Assembly (NCBI RefSeq): GCF_024105655.1
Contig: NZ_JAAAMH010000023.1
Coordinates: 1 to 43,997 of the forward strand
Length of the DNA: 43,997 nucleotides
Source: Aliihoeflea sp. 40Bstr573
Lineage (GTDB): Bacteria > Pseudomonadota > Alphaproteobacteria > Rhizobiales > Rhizobiaceae
Direction: 5' to 3'
Position numbers and translations under genes: made by a program. The notes beneath the pieces were generated by a model. The model did not search any database. It had not been told where the DNA came from and was given only the letters and a program-made list of their open reading frames with translations. This document shows, piece after piece, positions 1 to 9,177 of the stretch (the stretch's first letter is position 1; every line of letters begins with the position of its first letter).

Positions 1-119
1 TCGCCCAGCGCGTCGAGGTTGCGGACGGCGAGGTCCGGATCATGGGATCGAAGACCCGGCTGCTCCAGGCGCTCACCGGAAAAAACGGCGTAAACTCAGT
101 GCCCACTCAAGGACTGAAG
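1..119 (+). CDS. Serine recombinase, C-terminal tail (partial, 5' end outside window)
   Basis: An open frame enters from the window edge (codons in phase with position 3) and reads QRVEVADGEVRIMGSKTRLL, then GVNSVP and LKWR. This matches my memory of the last residues of large serine recombinases (resolvase plus zinc-ribbon type) in alphaproteobacteria, which commonly end with an RVEV..EVRIMGSK..LL stretch and a few residues encoded by the target tRNA gene. The frame has no stop before the tRNA: it continues through the 3' part of tRNA-Ser and stays open to 536, so the native stop probably lies in or beyond the attachment site. I end the feature at the tRNA. Only about 40 residues are visible, with no catalytic domain, so the family call comes from tail similarity and position only. 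Confidence 0.4.
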
Positions 120-209
120 TGGCGGAGGGAGTGGGATTCGAACCCACGGAGACATCGCTGCCTCGCCGGTTTTCAAGACCGGTGCCTTAAACCGCTCGGC
201 CATCCCTCC
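120..209 (-). tRNA. tRNA-Ser (anticodon UGA)
   Basis: The reverse complement folds as a class II tRNA of 90 nt including an encoded CCA. The acceptor stem pairs GGAGGGA with TCCCTCC, the discriminator is G, the D arm reads GCCGAGCGGTTTAAGGC, and the anticodon stem CCGGT/ACCGG encloses loop CTTGAAA, giving anticodon TGA. A long variable arm follows, and the T arm contains GGTTCGAATCC. It decodes UCA. The 3' end faces the left window edge, where an apparent recombinase reading frame abuts it, so this gene is the likely integration target of a mobile element. Confidence 0.97.
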
Positions 210-366
210 GCTGCCGCGCATCGCCGCGGCACGCGTTGGCATTTAGGTGATCCGGGCCGCGCCGGTCAACATCCCTTCGCTCACTTGCACTGCGCCGCGT
301 CGGCGCTATCTTCGCCACCGATCGGAATTGGCCGCAGCACACTTGCGGTCTTGCACAGAGGCGGGA

Positions 367-1338
367 ATGGCTGGCAGAGACAGGACGGACATCGACCACG
401 ACCTCTTGAAGAAGGTGGTCGATGGCATTGCTATCGAGATCGCCAATGCGACCGAATGGGGCAAGGCGGCAGATTATATTCCCGAGCTCGCCAAGGTCGA
501 CACCAAGCAGTTCGGCATTGCCGTGCTAACGCGTGACGAACAGATGATTTCCGGTGGCGCATCCGAGACGCAGTTTTCCATCCAGAGCATTTCCAAGGTC
601 TTTGCCCTGACGCTCGCGCTGAAGAAGCATGGCGACAAGGTCTGGACGCGTGTCGGCAAGGAGCCGTCGGGCGACCCCTACAATTCGATCGTCGACATGG
701 AGCGCCACAAGGGCATCCCGCGCAATCCGTTCATCAATGCCGGCGCTCTGGTCGTCGACGACATGCTGCTCGACGAGCGGACCGGCGACGATATTCCCGA
801 CACGGTGCGCGATTTCATCGCCGAGATGATCGGCGACGGCGGGATCGGCATCGATGAGGACGTGGTCGCCTCCGAACAAACCTCCGGCTACACAAACAAG
901 GCGCTCGCCAATCTGGCGAAATCGTTCGGCAATCTGCATCATGAGGTCGCCGACGTGATGCATATCTATGTGCGCCAATGTGCCGTCGCGCTCTCCTGCC
1001 AACAGCTCGCGCGCGCCGGGCGCTATCTGATGCTCGACCGTGAGGACATCGACGACAAGGTCTCGAAGGACGATGCGGAGCGCGCGCGGCGGGTCAACGC
1101 GATCATGCTGACCTGCGGCCAGTATGACGGATCGGGCGACTTCGCCTACCGCGTCGGCTTACCGGCGAAAAGCGGCGTCGGCGGCGGCATCCTCGCCATC
1201 GTGCCGAACACGGCGTCCATTGCGGTCTGGTCGCCCGGCCTTGACGACAACGGCAACTCGCTACTCGGCACATTGGCGCTGGAGCGCCTGTCGAAGCGCA
1301 TGGACTGGTCCATCTTCGGCGCCATCCGCCGCGTCTGA
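367..1338 (+). CDS. glsA: Glutaminase A
   Basis: Hydrolyses L-glutamine to glutamate and ammonia in the cytoplasm. The 323-residue protein has the usual length of the family, which adopts a serine beta-lactamase-like fold. The catalytic SxxK motif is visible as Ser74-Ile-Ser-Lys77 in the stretch FSIQSISKVF. Other family blocks follow, such as NPFINAGAL, EQTSGYTNKALA and, near the C-terminus, LPAKSGVGGGI. I chose ATG 367 because a purine-rich GAGGCGGGA lies just upstream and the frame before it lacks family similarity. A methyltransferase gene starts only 6 nt after the stop, so the two are probably co-transcribed. In some bacteria this enzyme helps acid resistance, but nothing here shows that role. 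Confidence 0.95.
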   Translation: MAGRDRTDIDHDLLKKVVDGIAIEIANATEWGKAADYIPELAKVDTKQFGIAVLTRDEQMISGGASETQFSIQSISKVFALTLALKKHGDKVWTRVGKEPSGDPYNSIVDMERHKGIPRNPFINAGALVVDDMLLDERTGDDIPDTVRDFIAEMIGDGGIGIDEDVVASEQTSGYTNKALANLAKSFGNLHHEVADVMHIYVRQCAVALSCQQLARAGRYLMLDREDIDDKVSKDDAERARRVNAIMLTCGQYDGSGDFAYRVGLPAKSGVGGGILAIVPNTASIAVWSPGLDDNGNSLLGTLALERLSKRMDWSIFGAIRRV

Positions 1339-1344
1339 TCGACA

Positions 1345-2100
1345 GTGTCGCTGATCTTCGACCACATAGCCGAGCTCAATTCGACCCGCCCCTGGGGCCG
1401 CGTTCTGGACGCCGGAACCGGCATCAATTCGCTGCGCTGGCTGCGCACCCTGCCCGCGGACGATCTGACTGCGGTCACGGGGGCCGATCTCATGGTCCGG
1501 CGCATGAGCGACGCGCTCGGCCCCTCGCCCGTGCATGAGCGCATCCTCACCGGCAACTGGGCCGATCCCGATTTCCTTGCCGGCGAGACCTTCGACACCG
1601 TGATTGCAGATTACCTGATCGGCGCGATGGACGGCTTCGCACCCTATTTTCAGGACGAGATGATCGCCCGGCTGCGCCAGCTCACCGCCGGCCGGCTCTA
1701 CCTCGTGGGACTCGAGCCATATGTTCTCGAAAAGCCCTCGACGCCCGCCGGCGACATCGTCTTCAGGATAGGTCGTCTGCGCGATACCTTCTTGCTCCTG
1801 TCGGGCCAGAAGCCCTATCGCGAGTTCCCGATGTCGTGGGTCGAGGCGCAGCTCGAACGGGCCGGTTTCGCAATCGTTTCGACGAAGCGCTTTGCGATCC
1901 GCTACCGCGCCCGCTTCGTCAACGCACAGCTCGACATGTGCGCCCACCGCCTGCACCTCGTCCCGGAAGATCTGCGCAGCGCGCTCTCCGCCCATGTCGA
2001 GGGCCTGCGCACCGAAGCCCTTGCGATGGAGGCCAGGCTGGGCGGCCTGCGTCACGGCTTCGACTACGTCATCGCTGCCGAACCCCGCACAAATTCGTGA
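1345..2100 (+). CDS. Class I SAM-dependent methyltransferase
   Basis: A 251-residue protein beginning with GTG. Motif I is visible as VLDAGTGINSLRWL around residues 20-33, followed by an acidic strand (TGADLM) and a motif-IV-like FDTVIADYLIGAMDGF, which together indicate a Rossmann-fold S-adenosylmethionine methyltransferase. The substrate cannot be deduced. It starts 6 nt after glsA and is followed after 97 nt by the photolyase block. That gap carries a candidate ECF-sigma promoter, so this gene probably belongs to the glsA transcript. Residues 110-190 are rich in Arg and Phe and have no motif I recognise. Confidence 0.75.
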   Translation: MSLIFDHIAELNSTRPWGRVLDAGTGINSLRWLRTLPADDLTAVTGADLMVRRMSDALGPSPVHERILTGNWADPDFLAGETFDTVIADYLIGAMDGFAPYFQDEMIARLRQLTAGRLYLVGLEPYVLEKPSTPAGDIVFRIGRLRDTFLLLSGQKPYREFPMSWVEAQLERAGFAIVSTKRFAIRYRARFVNAQLDMCAHRLHLVPEDLRSALSAHVEGLRTEALAMEARLGGLRHGFDYVIAAEPRTNS

Positions 2101-2120
2101 GTGCAAACGACGTCTTGCAC

Positions 2121-2149
2121 CGATCCGATCCGCGCCCACGCGCGTAAAC
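2121..2149 (+). promoter_or_regulatory. Candidate RpoE(ChrR-type) ECF promoter upstream of phrB
   Basis: CGATCC at 2121-2126 and TAAAC at 2145-2149 are separated by exactly 18 bp. The promoter recognised by R. sphaeroides RpoE is, as I recall, TGATCC-N18-TAAGA, so this differs at one -35 base and at the end of the -10. It lies 48 nt before the photolyase start. Short matches in GC-rich DNA can be chance; the similar element before the ChrR-like gene raises its interest. Confidence 0.35.
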
Positions 2150-2197
2150 AGGCCATTGATCGACCGGGACTTCGCACGGGACACGCTTTTTCGACCG

Positions 2198-3658
2198 ATG
2201 GCATCCAAAGACCACACTTCCGGCCGGCCCGCGCTCGTCCTCTTTCGCCACGATCTGCGGCTTGCCGACAACCGTGCGCTGCGCGCCGCCGTCGACAGCG
2301 GCCGGCCCGTCGTTCCGGTCTTCGTCTTCGACGAGATGAGCGAGGGGATGCGCAGGATCGGCGGCGCGCGGCGCTGGTGGCTGCACCATTCGCTGGAAGC
2401 GCTGGCCGCAGCGCTGGAAAAGGCCGGCGCGGATCTCATCTTGCGTGCCGGCCCGATGGCCGATGTTGCTGGCGACCTCGTGAAGGAGACCGGTGCCGAG
2501 GCCGTCTACTGGAACCGCCGTTACGATCCGCCCGCGATCGCCGCCGACAAGGAGATGAAATCCCGCCTCATCGAAAGCGGCATCGAGGCGCAAAGCTTCG
2601 AAGGCCATCTCCTGCATGAGCCGTGGCAGATCAAGACCAGGACCGGCGGCTTCTACAAAGTCTACACCCCCTTCTGGCGGGCGCTGGTCGCCGAGATCGA
2701 GCCCCGCGCGCCGGTCGCAAGACCCCGCGAGATCGCGCCGTTTTCAGGCGATCTGAAATCCGAAAAGCTGGCCGATTGGGGGCTCATGCCCGAAAAGCCC
2801 GACTGGTCAGGTGGCTTGCGAGACACCTGGAAACCCGGCGAGGACGGTGCCCACGAAGCGCTCGGCGCGTTCCTGTCCGGGCCGATCAAGGGCTACGGCG
2901 AAAACCGCGACCGGCCGGATTTCCATTCCACTTCGCGCCTGTCGCCCTATCTCGCCCATGGCGAGATCACGCCGTTCCAGATCTGGCATGCGCTGGAAAC
3001 GCGCAAGATCGATGCCGCGCCCGGCGACATCGAGAAGTTCCGCAAGGAGGTCGCCTGGCGCGAGTTCTCGTACCACCTCCTCTTTCACAATCCCGATCTC
3101 GGCGTGACCAACTTCAACCGGGACTTCGACGCCTTCGCCTGGAAGAAGGACGCGACCGCCCTTCGCGCCTGGCAGCACGGCCAGACCGGCTATCCGCTGG
3201 TCGATGCCGGCATGCGCCAATTGTGGCAGACGGGCTGGGTCCATAACCGCGTACGCATGGTCGTCGCATCCTTCCTGGTCAAGCATCTCCTTCAGGATTG
3301 GCGCGCCGGAGAGGCATGGTTCTGGGATACCCTGGTCGACGCCGATCCGGCCAGCAACACGGCAAGCTGGCAGTGGGTTGCCGGCTCCGGCGCCGATGCC
3401 GCGCCCTATTTCCGCGTCTTCAATCCGATGCTCCAGGGCGAGAAGTTCGACCCCGACGGCAAGTATGTCCGCCATTTCGTCACCGAGCTCTCGCAACTCG
3501 GCAATGGCGATCTGCAGGCGCCGTGGACGGCTTCGAAACACGCACTTTCAGCCGCTGGCGTGAAACTCGGCACTGATTATCCCGTACCTGTCGTCGACCA
3601 TTCCAAGGCCCGCGACCGGGCGCTCGAAGCCTATCAAGAGATGCGAGGGAATACATGA
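2198..3658 (+). CDS. phrB: Deoxyribodipyrimidine photo-lyase (class I)
   Basis: Uses blue light and reduced FAD to split cyclobutane pyrimidine dimers in DNA. The 486-residue protein has the photolyase N-terminal antenna domain (LVLFRHDLRLADNRALRAA, then ARRWWLHHSL) and the C-terminal FAD domain with the blocks RPDFHSTSRLSPYLAHGEI, TGYPLVDAGMRQLWQTGWVH, DADPASNTASWQWVAGSG and FRVFNPMLQGEKFDP, typical of class I CPD enzymes. ATG 2198 gives a normal N-terminus although its ribosome-binding site is weak. The stop overlaps the start of the next gene (ATGA), indicating translational coupling. It heads the phrB-FAD-DUF1365-cfa block, a gene set linked to the singlet-oxygen response in other bacteria. 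Confidence 0.96.
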   Translation: MASKDHTSGRPALVLFRHDLRLADNRALRAAVDSGRPVVPVFVFDEMSEGMRRIGGARRWWLHHSLEALAAALEKAGADLILRAGPMADVAGDLVKETGAEAVYWNRRYDPPAIAADKEMKSRLIESGIEAQSFEGHLLHEPWQIKTRTGGFYKVYTPFWRALVAEIEPRAPVARPREIAPFSGDLKSEKLADWGLMPEKPDWSGGLRDTWKPGEDGAHEALGAFLSGPIKGYGENRDRPDFHSTSRLSPYLAHGEITPFQIWHALETRKIDAAPGDIEKFRKEVAWREFSYHLLFHNPDLGVTNFNRDFDAFAWKKDATALRAWQHGQTGYPLVDAGMRQLWQTGWVHNRVRMVVASFLVKHLLQDWRAGEAWFWDTLVDADPASNTASWQWVAGSGADAAPYFRVFNPMLQGEKFDPDGKYVRHFVTELSQLGNGDLQAPWTASKHALSAAGVKLGTDYPVPVVDHSKARDRALEAYQEMRGNT

Positions 3659-4998
3659 ACATCGTTCCGATCAGCCGCACGGCGGACGGCCGCAGGAAGA
3701 TCGCCGTTGTCGGCTCCGGAATTTCGGGAGCGTCGGCGGCGTGGGCCTTGCGCGACGTCGCCGAGGTAACGCTGTTCGAGGCCGACGCCCGCCCCGGTGG
3801 TCACACGGCGACGGTCGACATCGACTATGATGGAACGCAAATCGCGGTCGATACCGGCTTCATCGTCTACAACGAGCACAACTACCCGGATCTCACCGCC
3901 CTCTTCGCGCATCTGGGCGTAGCCACGCATGAAAGCGACATGGGCTTTTCGCTCTCCCTCGACGGAGGCAGGCTCGAATGGAGCGGCCAGAGCTACGCAT
4001 CGATCTTCGCCCAGCGGCGCAATCTCTTCTCGCCGCGCTTCTTGAAGATGCTCGGCGAAATCCTGCGCTTCAACAAGCAGTGCGTCGCCGACCGGGACGG
4101 CGGCCGTCTCGCCGGCATGACGATTGGCGACTACCTCGTCGAGCGTCGCTTTTCGCCGGGCTTTCGCGACAACTACCTGATCCCGATGGCAGCCGCGATC
4201 TGGTCGACCCCGCGCATCAAGATGCTCGACTATCCGGCCGCGACCTTCGTCAATTTCTTTCAGAACCACCGCCTGATCCATCACGAGCGTCCGATGTGGC
4301 GCACGGTCACCGGCGGGGCCAGGACCTATCTCGACGAGCTGCTCGCTTCGCTTCAGGGCCGTGTCCGGCTCGCAAGCCCGGTCGAGACGATCATCCGCGA
4401 CGCTCTCGGCGTCACTGTCTGGACGAAGGACGCAGCGCCCGAGCGCTTCGACGCGATCGTCGTGGCGACCCATTCCGATCAGGCCTTGCGGCTCCTCGGC
4501 GATGCCTCGCCTCTTGAGCAGACCATCCTCGGTGATGTCCACTACCGCTCGAACCGCGTCATCCTCCATCGCGATCAAAGCCTGATGCCGCGGCGCCGCA
4601 TCGCATGGTCGGCCTGGAACTACCTGCGCGCCAGTGAAGCCGAGGAAGAGCGCGAGGTCTCGGTCACCTACTGGATGAACCGCCTGCAGGGCATCGATCC
4701 GGCCAGGCCGCTCTTCGTCTCGCTCAATCCCGCCGTCGATCCCGCGCCAGGAACGATCTTTGGCGAATGGGCCTATGAGCATCCCCAGTTCGACGCCCGC
4801 GCTCTTACCGCGCAGTCGCGTCTCGACGAAATCCAGGGCGTGCGCCACACTTGGTTCGCCGGCGCGTGGACGGGCTACGGCTTCCACGAGGATGGCCTGA
4901 GGTCCGGGCTCGACGCCGCTTTCGCGCTCGGGGCGACGGTTCCGTGGACACGCGGCAGCAAGGCGAGCGAGGCCGAGCTCCCGCTGGCCGCCGAATAG
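3655..4998 (+). CDS. NAD(P)/FAD-dependent oxidoreductase (amine-oxidase type)
   Basis: A 447-residue flavoprotein. The dinucleotide-binding motif GSGISG (residues 20-25) sits in IAVVGSGISGASAAWAL, followed by the FAD ribose-binding acid and FEADARPGGHT, and the C-terminal FAD motif is near TWFAGAWTGYGFHEDGL. It belongs to the flavin amine oxidase/desaturase-like superfamily of the COG2907 type. The true substrate is not known to me. It overlaps phrB by 4 nt (ATGA, with GAGGGA upstream as ribosome-binding site) and is followed after 9-36 nt by the DUF1365 gene. Homologues are repeatedly found with DUF1365 and cfa, which suggests a role in modifying unsaturated membrane fatty acids. That role is inference from context. 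Confidence 0.85.
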   Translation: MNIVPISRTADGRRKIAVVGSGISGASAAWALRDVAEVTLFEADARPGGHTATVDIDYDGTQIAVDTGFIVYNEHNYPDLTALFAHLGVATHESDMGFSLSLDGGRLEWSGQSYASIFAQRRNLFSPRFLKMLGEILRFNKQCVADRDGGRLAGMTIGDYLVERRFSPGFRDNYLIPMAAAIWSTPRIKMLDYPAATFVNFFQNHRLIHHERPMWRTVTGGARTYLDELLASLQGRVRLASPVETIIRDALGVTVWTKDAAPERFDAIVVATHSDQALRLLGDASPLEQTILGDVHYRSNRVILHRDQSLMPRRRIAWSAWNYLRASEAEEEREVSVTYWMNRLQGIDPARPLFVSLNPAVDPAPGTIFGEWAYEHPQFDARALTAQSRLDEIQGVRHTWFAGAWTGYGFHEDGLRSGLDAAFALGATVPWTRGSKASEAELPLAAE

Positions 4999-5034
4999 GC
5001 ACCGATCATGATCCGCAAGGAGCGCATCACCACC

Positions 5035-5856
5035 ATGGAAGCGAACGGCGCGGCGCCCACCGCTGCCGCCTCGCTCTATGCCGGCGAGGTGATGCACGCG
5101 CGCATGCGGCCTTTTTCGCACCGCTTCACCTACCGCGTCTTCTCGCTGCTCCTCGATCTCGACCGCCTGCCCGAAGCCGGCCGGCAGTCGGCGCTGTTTT
5201 CGGTCGACCGCCCGGGGCCCGTTTCCTTCCACCAGAAGGATCACACGAGGCGCGAGGGCGAAACGTTGCGCCAGATGGCCGACCGGCTTCTGGCCGATGC
5301 GGGTCTCGCCGAGCCGCCAACTCGCATCCTGCTACTCGCCTATCCGCGTATCCTCGGCTACGCCTTCAATCCCATCTCGATCTACTTCGCCTATGGCGCG
5401 GATGATGAACTGGTCGCCCTGATCTACGCCGTCCGAAACACTTTCGGCGAAAGCCACACCTATGTCGCGCTGGTCGAGGATGGAGAACTGACGCCGGCCG
5501 GCATCCGTCAGGAGCGGACCAAGGTCTTTCACGTCTCGCCCTTCATCGACATGGGCGCGCGCTATCATTTTCGCGTCCTGCCGCCCGGCAACGTCGTGCG
5601 CCTGCGCATTCACGAGACCGAGGCCGGCACGCCGCTCCTGTCGGCCACCTTCGCGGGCGAGCATCGCGAGCTGACGACTCGCGACCTTGCGCGCACCCTC
5701 TTGCGCACGCCCCTGATGACATGGAAAGTGATCGCGGGGATACATTACGAAGCGCTGAAGCTCTGGCTCAAGGGCGCGCGATTCCACAAGAGCCCGCCGC
5801 CGCCGAAACCGGCCAGTTTTCGGGACGCGGCAAAGGTTCTTACGGCCGGCGAATAG
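5035..5856 (+). CDS. DUF1365 family protein
   Basis: A 273-residue protein with the DUF1365 signature: SLYAGEVMHARMRPFSHRF near the N-terminus, then VFSLLLDLDRL, RILLLAYPRILGYAFNPISIYFAY and FHVSPFIDM. The family has no established biochemical role as far as I know. I prefer ATG 5035, which has AAGGAG about 12 nt upstream and gives a family-like N-terminus. ATG 5008, in frame, would add nine residues but has no ribosome-binding site. It lies between the FAD oxidoreductase and the cyclopropane synthase with short gaps, so it is almost certainly part of the same operon. By association it may assist lipid modification during photooxidative stress. Confidence 0.88.
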   Translation: MEANGAAPTAAASLYAGEVMHARMRPFSHRFTYRVFSLLLDLDRLPEAGRQSALFSVDRPGPVSFHQKDHTRREGETLRQMADRLLADAGLAEPPTRILLLAYPRILGYAFNPISIYFAYGADDELVALIYAVRNTFGESHTYVALVEDGELTPAGIRQERTKVFHVSPFIDMGARYHFRVLPPGNVVRLRIHETEAGTPLLSATFAGEHRELTTRDLARTLLRTPLMTWKVIAGIHYEALKLWLKGARFHKSPPPPKPASFRDAAKVLTAGE

Positions 5857-5881
5857 CTGGCGACGCAGTGAGGTGGAGGGC

Positions 5882-7135
5882 ATGGAAGACAGCGCTACGA
5901 TGCAGCAGATGGCCGGTGCGATGGTTCTGACGGACGCCAACTTCGCGCAGGCGACGCGCGGCCTGCCGGCGCGCGCGCGCATGGCGCTCAAGGTCGGCAT
6001 GTCGATGCCGCACGGCACGCTCACGGTCGAGCTTCCGGACGGCCGCGCCCTGAAGGTCGGCGGCAATGGCCCCGGCCCCGACGCCCATGTCCGGCTTAAC
6101 AACTGGAACCTCGTCGGCCGCGCCTTTTCCGGCGCGACGATCGGCGTTGCCGAATCCTATGTCGACGGCGACTGGGAAAGCGCCGACGTCACGTCCTTCC
6201 TCGAACTCTTCGTCGTCAACGAAGAGGCAGGTGAAGCCGTCGCAGGCGGTGCGAACTTCATGCTGACGCTCTTCCAGCGTCTGCGCCACTGGTTCCACCA
6301 GAACTCGAAGTCCGGTTCCAGGCGCAACATCTCCGCCCATTACGATCTCGGCAACGCCTTCTATCGTGAATGGCTCGACCCCTCGATGACCTATTCCTCG
6401 GCGCTCTACGCCTCCGGCGCCAACGACCTCGAGGGCGCACAGGCCGAAAAATACCGGGCGCTTGCCCGCGACACCGGCATCGGGCCGAACGACCATGTGC
6501 TGGAGATCGGCTGCGGCTGGGGCGGTTTTGCCGAATTCGCCGCCCGCGAGATTGGCTGCAAGGTCACCGGCCTGACGATCAGCCGCGAGCAGCACGACTT
6601 CGCCACCGCCCGCATTGCAAAGGCGGGACTCTCAGACCGCGTCCAGATCAAGTTCCAGGACTACCGCGACGAGGCCGGCCGCTACGACCGCATAGCCTCG
6701 ATCGAGATGTTCGAGGCGGTCGGCGAGAAATACTGGCCCGTCTTCTTCTCCAAGATGCGCGACTGCCTCAACCCCGGCGGCGCGGCCGGGCTTCAGATTA
6801 TCACCATCAAGGACGAGATTTTCCCGACCTACCGCGCTCGGCCCGATTTCATCCAGCGTTATGTCTTTCCGGGGGGCATGCTTCCCTCGCCAAAGATCCT
6901 GCGCGCCCTTGGCGCCGATCACGGCCTGAAACTGGCTGCCGAACGGGTCTTTCCCCAAGACTACGCCCGAACGCTCGCCGAATGGCGCGACCGTTTCCAC
7001 GCCTCCTGGCACAAGATCGTGCCGCTCGGCTTCGACGACCGCTTCAAGCGGCTCTGGGAGTTCTACCTGCACTATTGCGAAGCCGGCTTCCGCGCCGAAT
7101 ATATCGACGTCCGCCAGGTCATCTACCGGAACTGA
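5882..7135 (+). CDS. cfa: Cyclopropane-fatty-acyl-phospholipid synthase
   Basis: Transfers a methylene group from S-adenosylmethionine to cis double bonds of membrane phospholipid acyl chains. The 417-residue protein carries the SAM motif VLEIGCGWGGFAEFAA at about residues 205-220 and family blocks NISAHYDLGNAFYREWLDPSMTY's core (SAHYDLGN, YREWLD), GLTISREQ, SIEMFEAVGEKYW and FIQRYVFPGGMLPS. ATG 5882 follows GTGGAGGG closely; an in-frame GTG lies at 5873. It is the last gene of the photolyase-FAD-DUF1365 block and is followed by a GC-rich hairpin. A cfa homologue in an operon with DUF1365 and FAD-enzyme genes belongs to the RpoE-ChrR regulon of R. sphaeroides, so a stress role is plausible. 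Confidence 0.94.
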   Translation: MEDSATMQQMAGAMVLTDANFAQATRGLPARARMALKVGMSMPHGTLTVELPDGRALKVGGNGPGPDAHVRLNNWNLVGRAFSGATIGVAESYVDGDWESADVTSFLELFVVNEEAGEAVAGGANFMLTLFQRLRHWFHQNSKSGSRRNISAHYDLGNAFYREWLDPSMTYSSALYASGANDLEGAQAEKYRALARDTGIGPNDHVLEIGCGWGGFAEFAAREIGCKVTGLTISREQHDFATARIAKAGLSDRVQIKFQDYRDEAGRYDRIASIEMFEAVGEKYWPVFFSKMRDCLNPGGAAGLQIITIKDEIFPTYRARPDFIQRYVFPGGMLPSPKILRALGADHGLKLAAERVFPQDYARTLAEWRDRFHASWHKIVPLGFDDRFKRLWEFYLHYCEAGFRAEYIDVRQVIYRN

Positions 7136-7156
7136 CGTCCCGTTCACGCGCAGGAA

Positions 7157-7176
7157 GGGCGGCTGGATAGCCGCCC
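7157..7176. terminator. Hairpin between convergent cfa and cpdB genes
   Basis: A perfect 8-bp stem GGGCGGCT/AGCCGCCC with a 4-nt GGAT loop lies 21 nt after the cfa stop and 24 nt before the stop of the opposite gene. No T tract follows on either strand, so if it terminates transcription it is a weak or factor-assisted site. Confidence 0.5.
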
Positions 7177-7200
7177 CCGATACGTTTGATCCGAGCCGCT

Positions 7201-9177
7201 TTAGAGCGTGATGCGATATCGCGCGAACCCGTTCTCGCCCTCGCCTGCTTCCTCGATGGTCACGCCCTTGACGTCGGAAAGAAAGGCGCTTGCCTTCGGT
7301 CCGGTGTCGAACACCACCGTAGTGCCCTCCATGGGCGCGAACGACCAGTTTGCATCGGCGGCCGGGTTGATCGTGCCTTCCTCGACGATGTAGCGCACGA
7401 TCACGTCGCGGTTCGTGTCCGGCGCCTCGTAAACGACCTTGTCGGCCGCGATGTCGGGAAAGTTGCCGCCGCCGCCGGCGCGGTAATTGTTGGTGGCGAC
7501 GACGAAGCGTGCCTCCGGGTCGATCGGCTCGCCATCGAAGGAAAGGTCGATGATGCGGTTCGCATCCGCATTCACCGCCTCGCCGTCCTTGTCGTATTTG
7601 GCCGGCTGCGACAGGTCGATCTTGTAGGTCACCCCGTCGATCACGTCGAAATTGTAGGACGGGAAGTCCGGGTTGATCAGCGGCGCGTCGCTCACCCCCG
7701 CCTTGACCTGGTTGAACATGCCCGCCGACATTTCCAGCCATTCCTTCACCTGCGCGCCGGTGATGACGACCGCCTGCACCGTGTTGGGATAGAGATAAAG
7801 GTCCGCCACGTTGCGGATCGCCACGTCCCCGGCCGGAACGTCGGTGTAATAGTCCGGCCCGCCGCGCCCGCCCGCCTTGAAGGGCGCTGCCGCCGAAAGC
7901 ACAGGCAGGTCGGCATATTCCGTGGCCGAAAGCATGTCGGTAATGTACCAGATCTGCGCCTGGCTCACGACCTGCACCGACGGATCGTCGGCGACGAGCG
8001 CGAAATAGGAATGGAGCGGCGCCGAGGTCTGGCCGACCGGCGTGCGCACATATTCGATCGTGGCCTCGTGGTCTTCCTGGACGGCGGCTTCGACCTCTTC
8101 GTCGCTCTCGACGAGCGGCTTCACCTCGCGCTCCACGCGCTCGAAGATCGGCCGCGCTTCGGAAGTCGAGGCGACGACTTTCCAGGCTTCGCCGTCGCGC
8201 TCCAGCATCAGGTCGATGAGGCCAAGATGCGAGCCCCAGAACCCGCCCATCACCCCCGGCTTGCCGCCGATCAGCCCGGCCGAATTGTCGAGCCCTTCCG
8301 TTTCCTCGAAATCCGGGCCGGGGAAGACCAGATGGGCATGACCGGTGACGATCGCGTCGATCCCCTCGACGCCGGCGATCAGGATCGAGGCGTTTTCGAG
8401 GTTCTCGGCATATTCCGTCGGTCCCATGCCCGAATGCGAGAGCGCGATGACGATGTCGGCGCCCTCCTCGCGGATCTTCGGCACCCAGGCCTCTGCCGCC
8501 TTCACCATGTCGCGCGCCTCGACATTCCCGACGAGATGGCGCGAATCCCAGGTCATGATCTGTGGCGGCACGAACCCGATCAGCCCGACCTTGATCGGAT
8601 GCTCCTCGCCCGCGCCGTCGACCACCGTCTTGTCCAGGATGATGTAGGGCTCGACCAGCAGGTCGTCGTCGAGCGGGTCGTCTGCCAGCGTCCCCCTGGC
8701 GACGTTGGCGCAAACGAACGGGAAGTCGGCTCCGTCCAGCACCTTTTGCATGTATTCGAGCCCGTAATTGAACTCGTGATTGCCAAGCGTCGAGCAATCA
8801 TAGCCAAGCACGTTCATCGCCTTGATGATCGGATGCACGTCGCCATCGTTCATGCCCCGCTCATAGGCATAGTAGTCGCCCATCGGGTTGCCTTGCAGGA
8901 AGTCGCCATTGTCGACCAGCATCGAGTTGGTGGCCTCGGCGCGGATCTCATCGATGATCGTCGCGGTACGCGCAACGCCCATCGTGTCGTTCGGCCGGTC
9001 GCCATAATAGTCGTAAGGGAAAACGTGAACGTGGAGGTCGGTCGTCTCCATGATGCGCAGATGCGCCTGGTTGGCCTGCGCGCGCGCCGAGAACGGATGC
9101 AGCGCGATCAGCGCGCCGGCAGCGGCGGAGCCTGCAAGGAACGCGCGGCGCGACAGCGGATGAAGCGTGGCGGACAT
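7201..9177 (-). CDS. cpdB: 2',3'-cyclic-nucleotide 2'-phosphodiesterase/3'-nucleotidase, Tat-exported
   Basis: A periplasmic enzyme that hydrolyses 2',3'-cyclic nucleotides and 3'-nucleotides to nucleosides and phosphate, allowing scavenging of RNA breakdown products. The 658-residue protein starts with a twin-arginine signal ([18 protein letters not shown]...ARAQA). The metallophosphoesterase domain begins with [16 protein letters not shown], contains the metal-binding [14 protein letters not shown] and [14 protein letters not shown] with [10 protein letters not shown], and is followed by the 5'-nucleotidase C-terminal domain ([17 protein letters not shown]). ATG 9177 is supported by GGAGA five nt upstream; an in-frame ATG at 9189 overlaps that site. 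It stands alone, convergent with cfa. Confidence 0.93.
   Translation of the reverse strand: MSATLHPLSRRAFLAGSAAAGALIALHPFSARAQANQAHLRIMETTDLHVHVFPYDYYGDRPNDTMGVARTATIIDEIRAEATNSMLVDNGDFLQGNPMGDYYAYERGMNDGDVHPIIKAMNVLGYDCSTLGNHEFNYGLEYMQKVLDGADFPFVCANVARGTLADDPLDDDLLVEPYIILDKTVVDGAGEEHPIKVGLIGFVPPQIMTWDSRHLVGNVEARDMVKAAEAWVPKIREEGADIVIALSHSGMGPTEYAENLENASILIAGVEGIDAIVTGHAHLVFPGPDFEETEGLDNSAGLIGGKPGVMGGFWGSHLGLIDLMLERDGEAWKVVASTSEARPIFERVEREVKPLVESDEEVEAAVQEDHEATIEYVRTPVGQTSAPLHSYFALVADDPSVQVVSQAQIWYITDMLSATEYADLPVLSAAAPFKAGGRGGPDYYTDVPAGDVAIRNVADLYLYPNTVQAVVITGAQVKEWLEMSAGMFNQVKAGVSDAPLINPDFPSYNFDVIDGVTYKIDLSQPAKYDKDGEAVNADANRIIDLSFDGEPIDPEARFVVATNNYRAGGGGNFPDIAADKVVYEAPDTNRDVIVRYIVEEGTINPAADANWSFAPMEGTTVVFDTGPKASAFLSDVKGVTIEEAGEGENGFARYRITL

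Noticed and set aside
1345-2100. Methyltransferase as a furan fatty-acid synthesis enzyme (UfaM-like)
   Set aside because: The closeness to the cfa block is suggestive, but the gene sits in the glsA transcript before the candidate promoter and shows no cyclopropane-synthase-like acyl-binding blocks, so I do not assign it.
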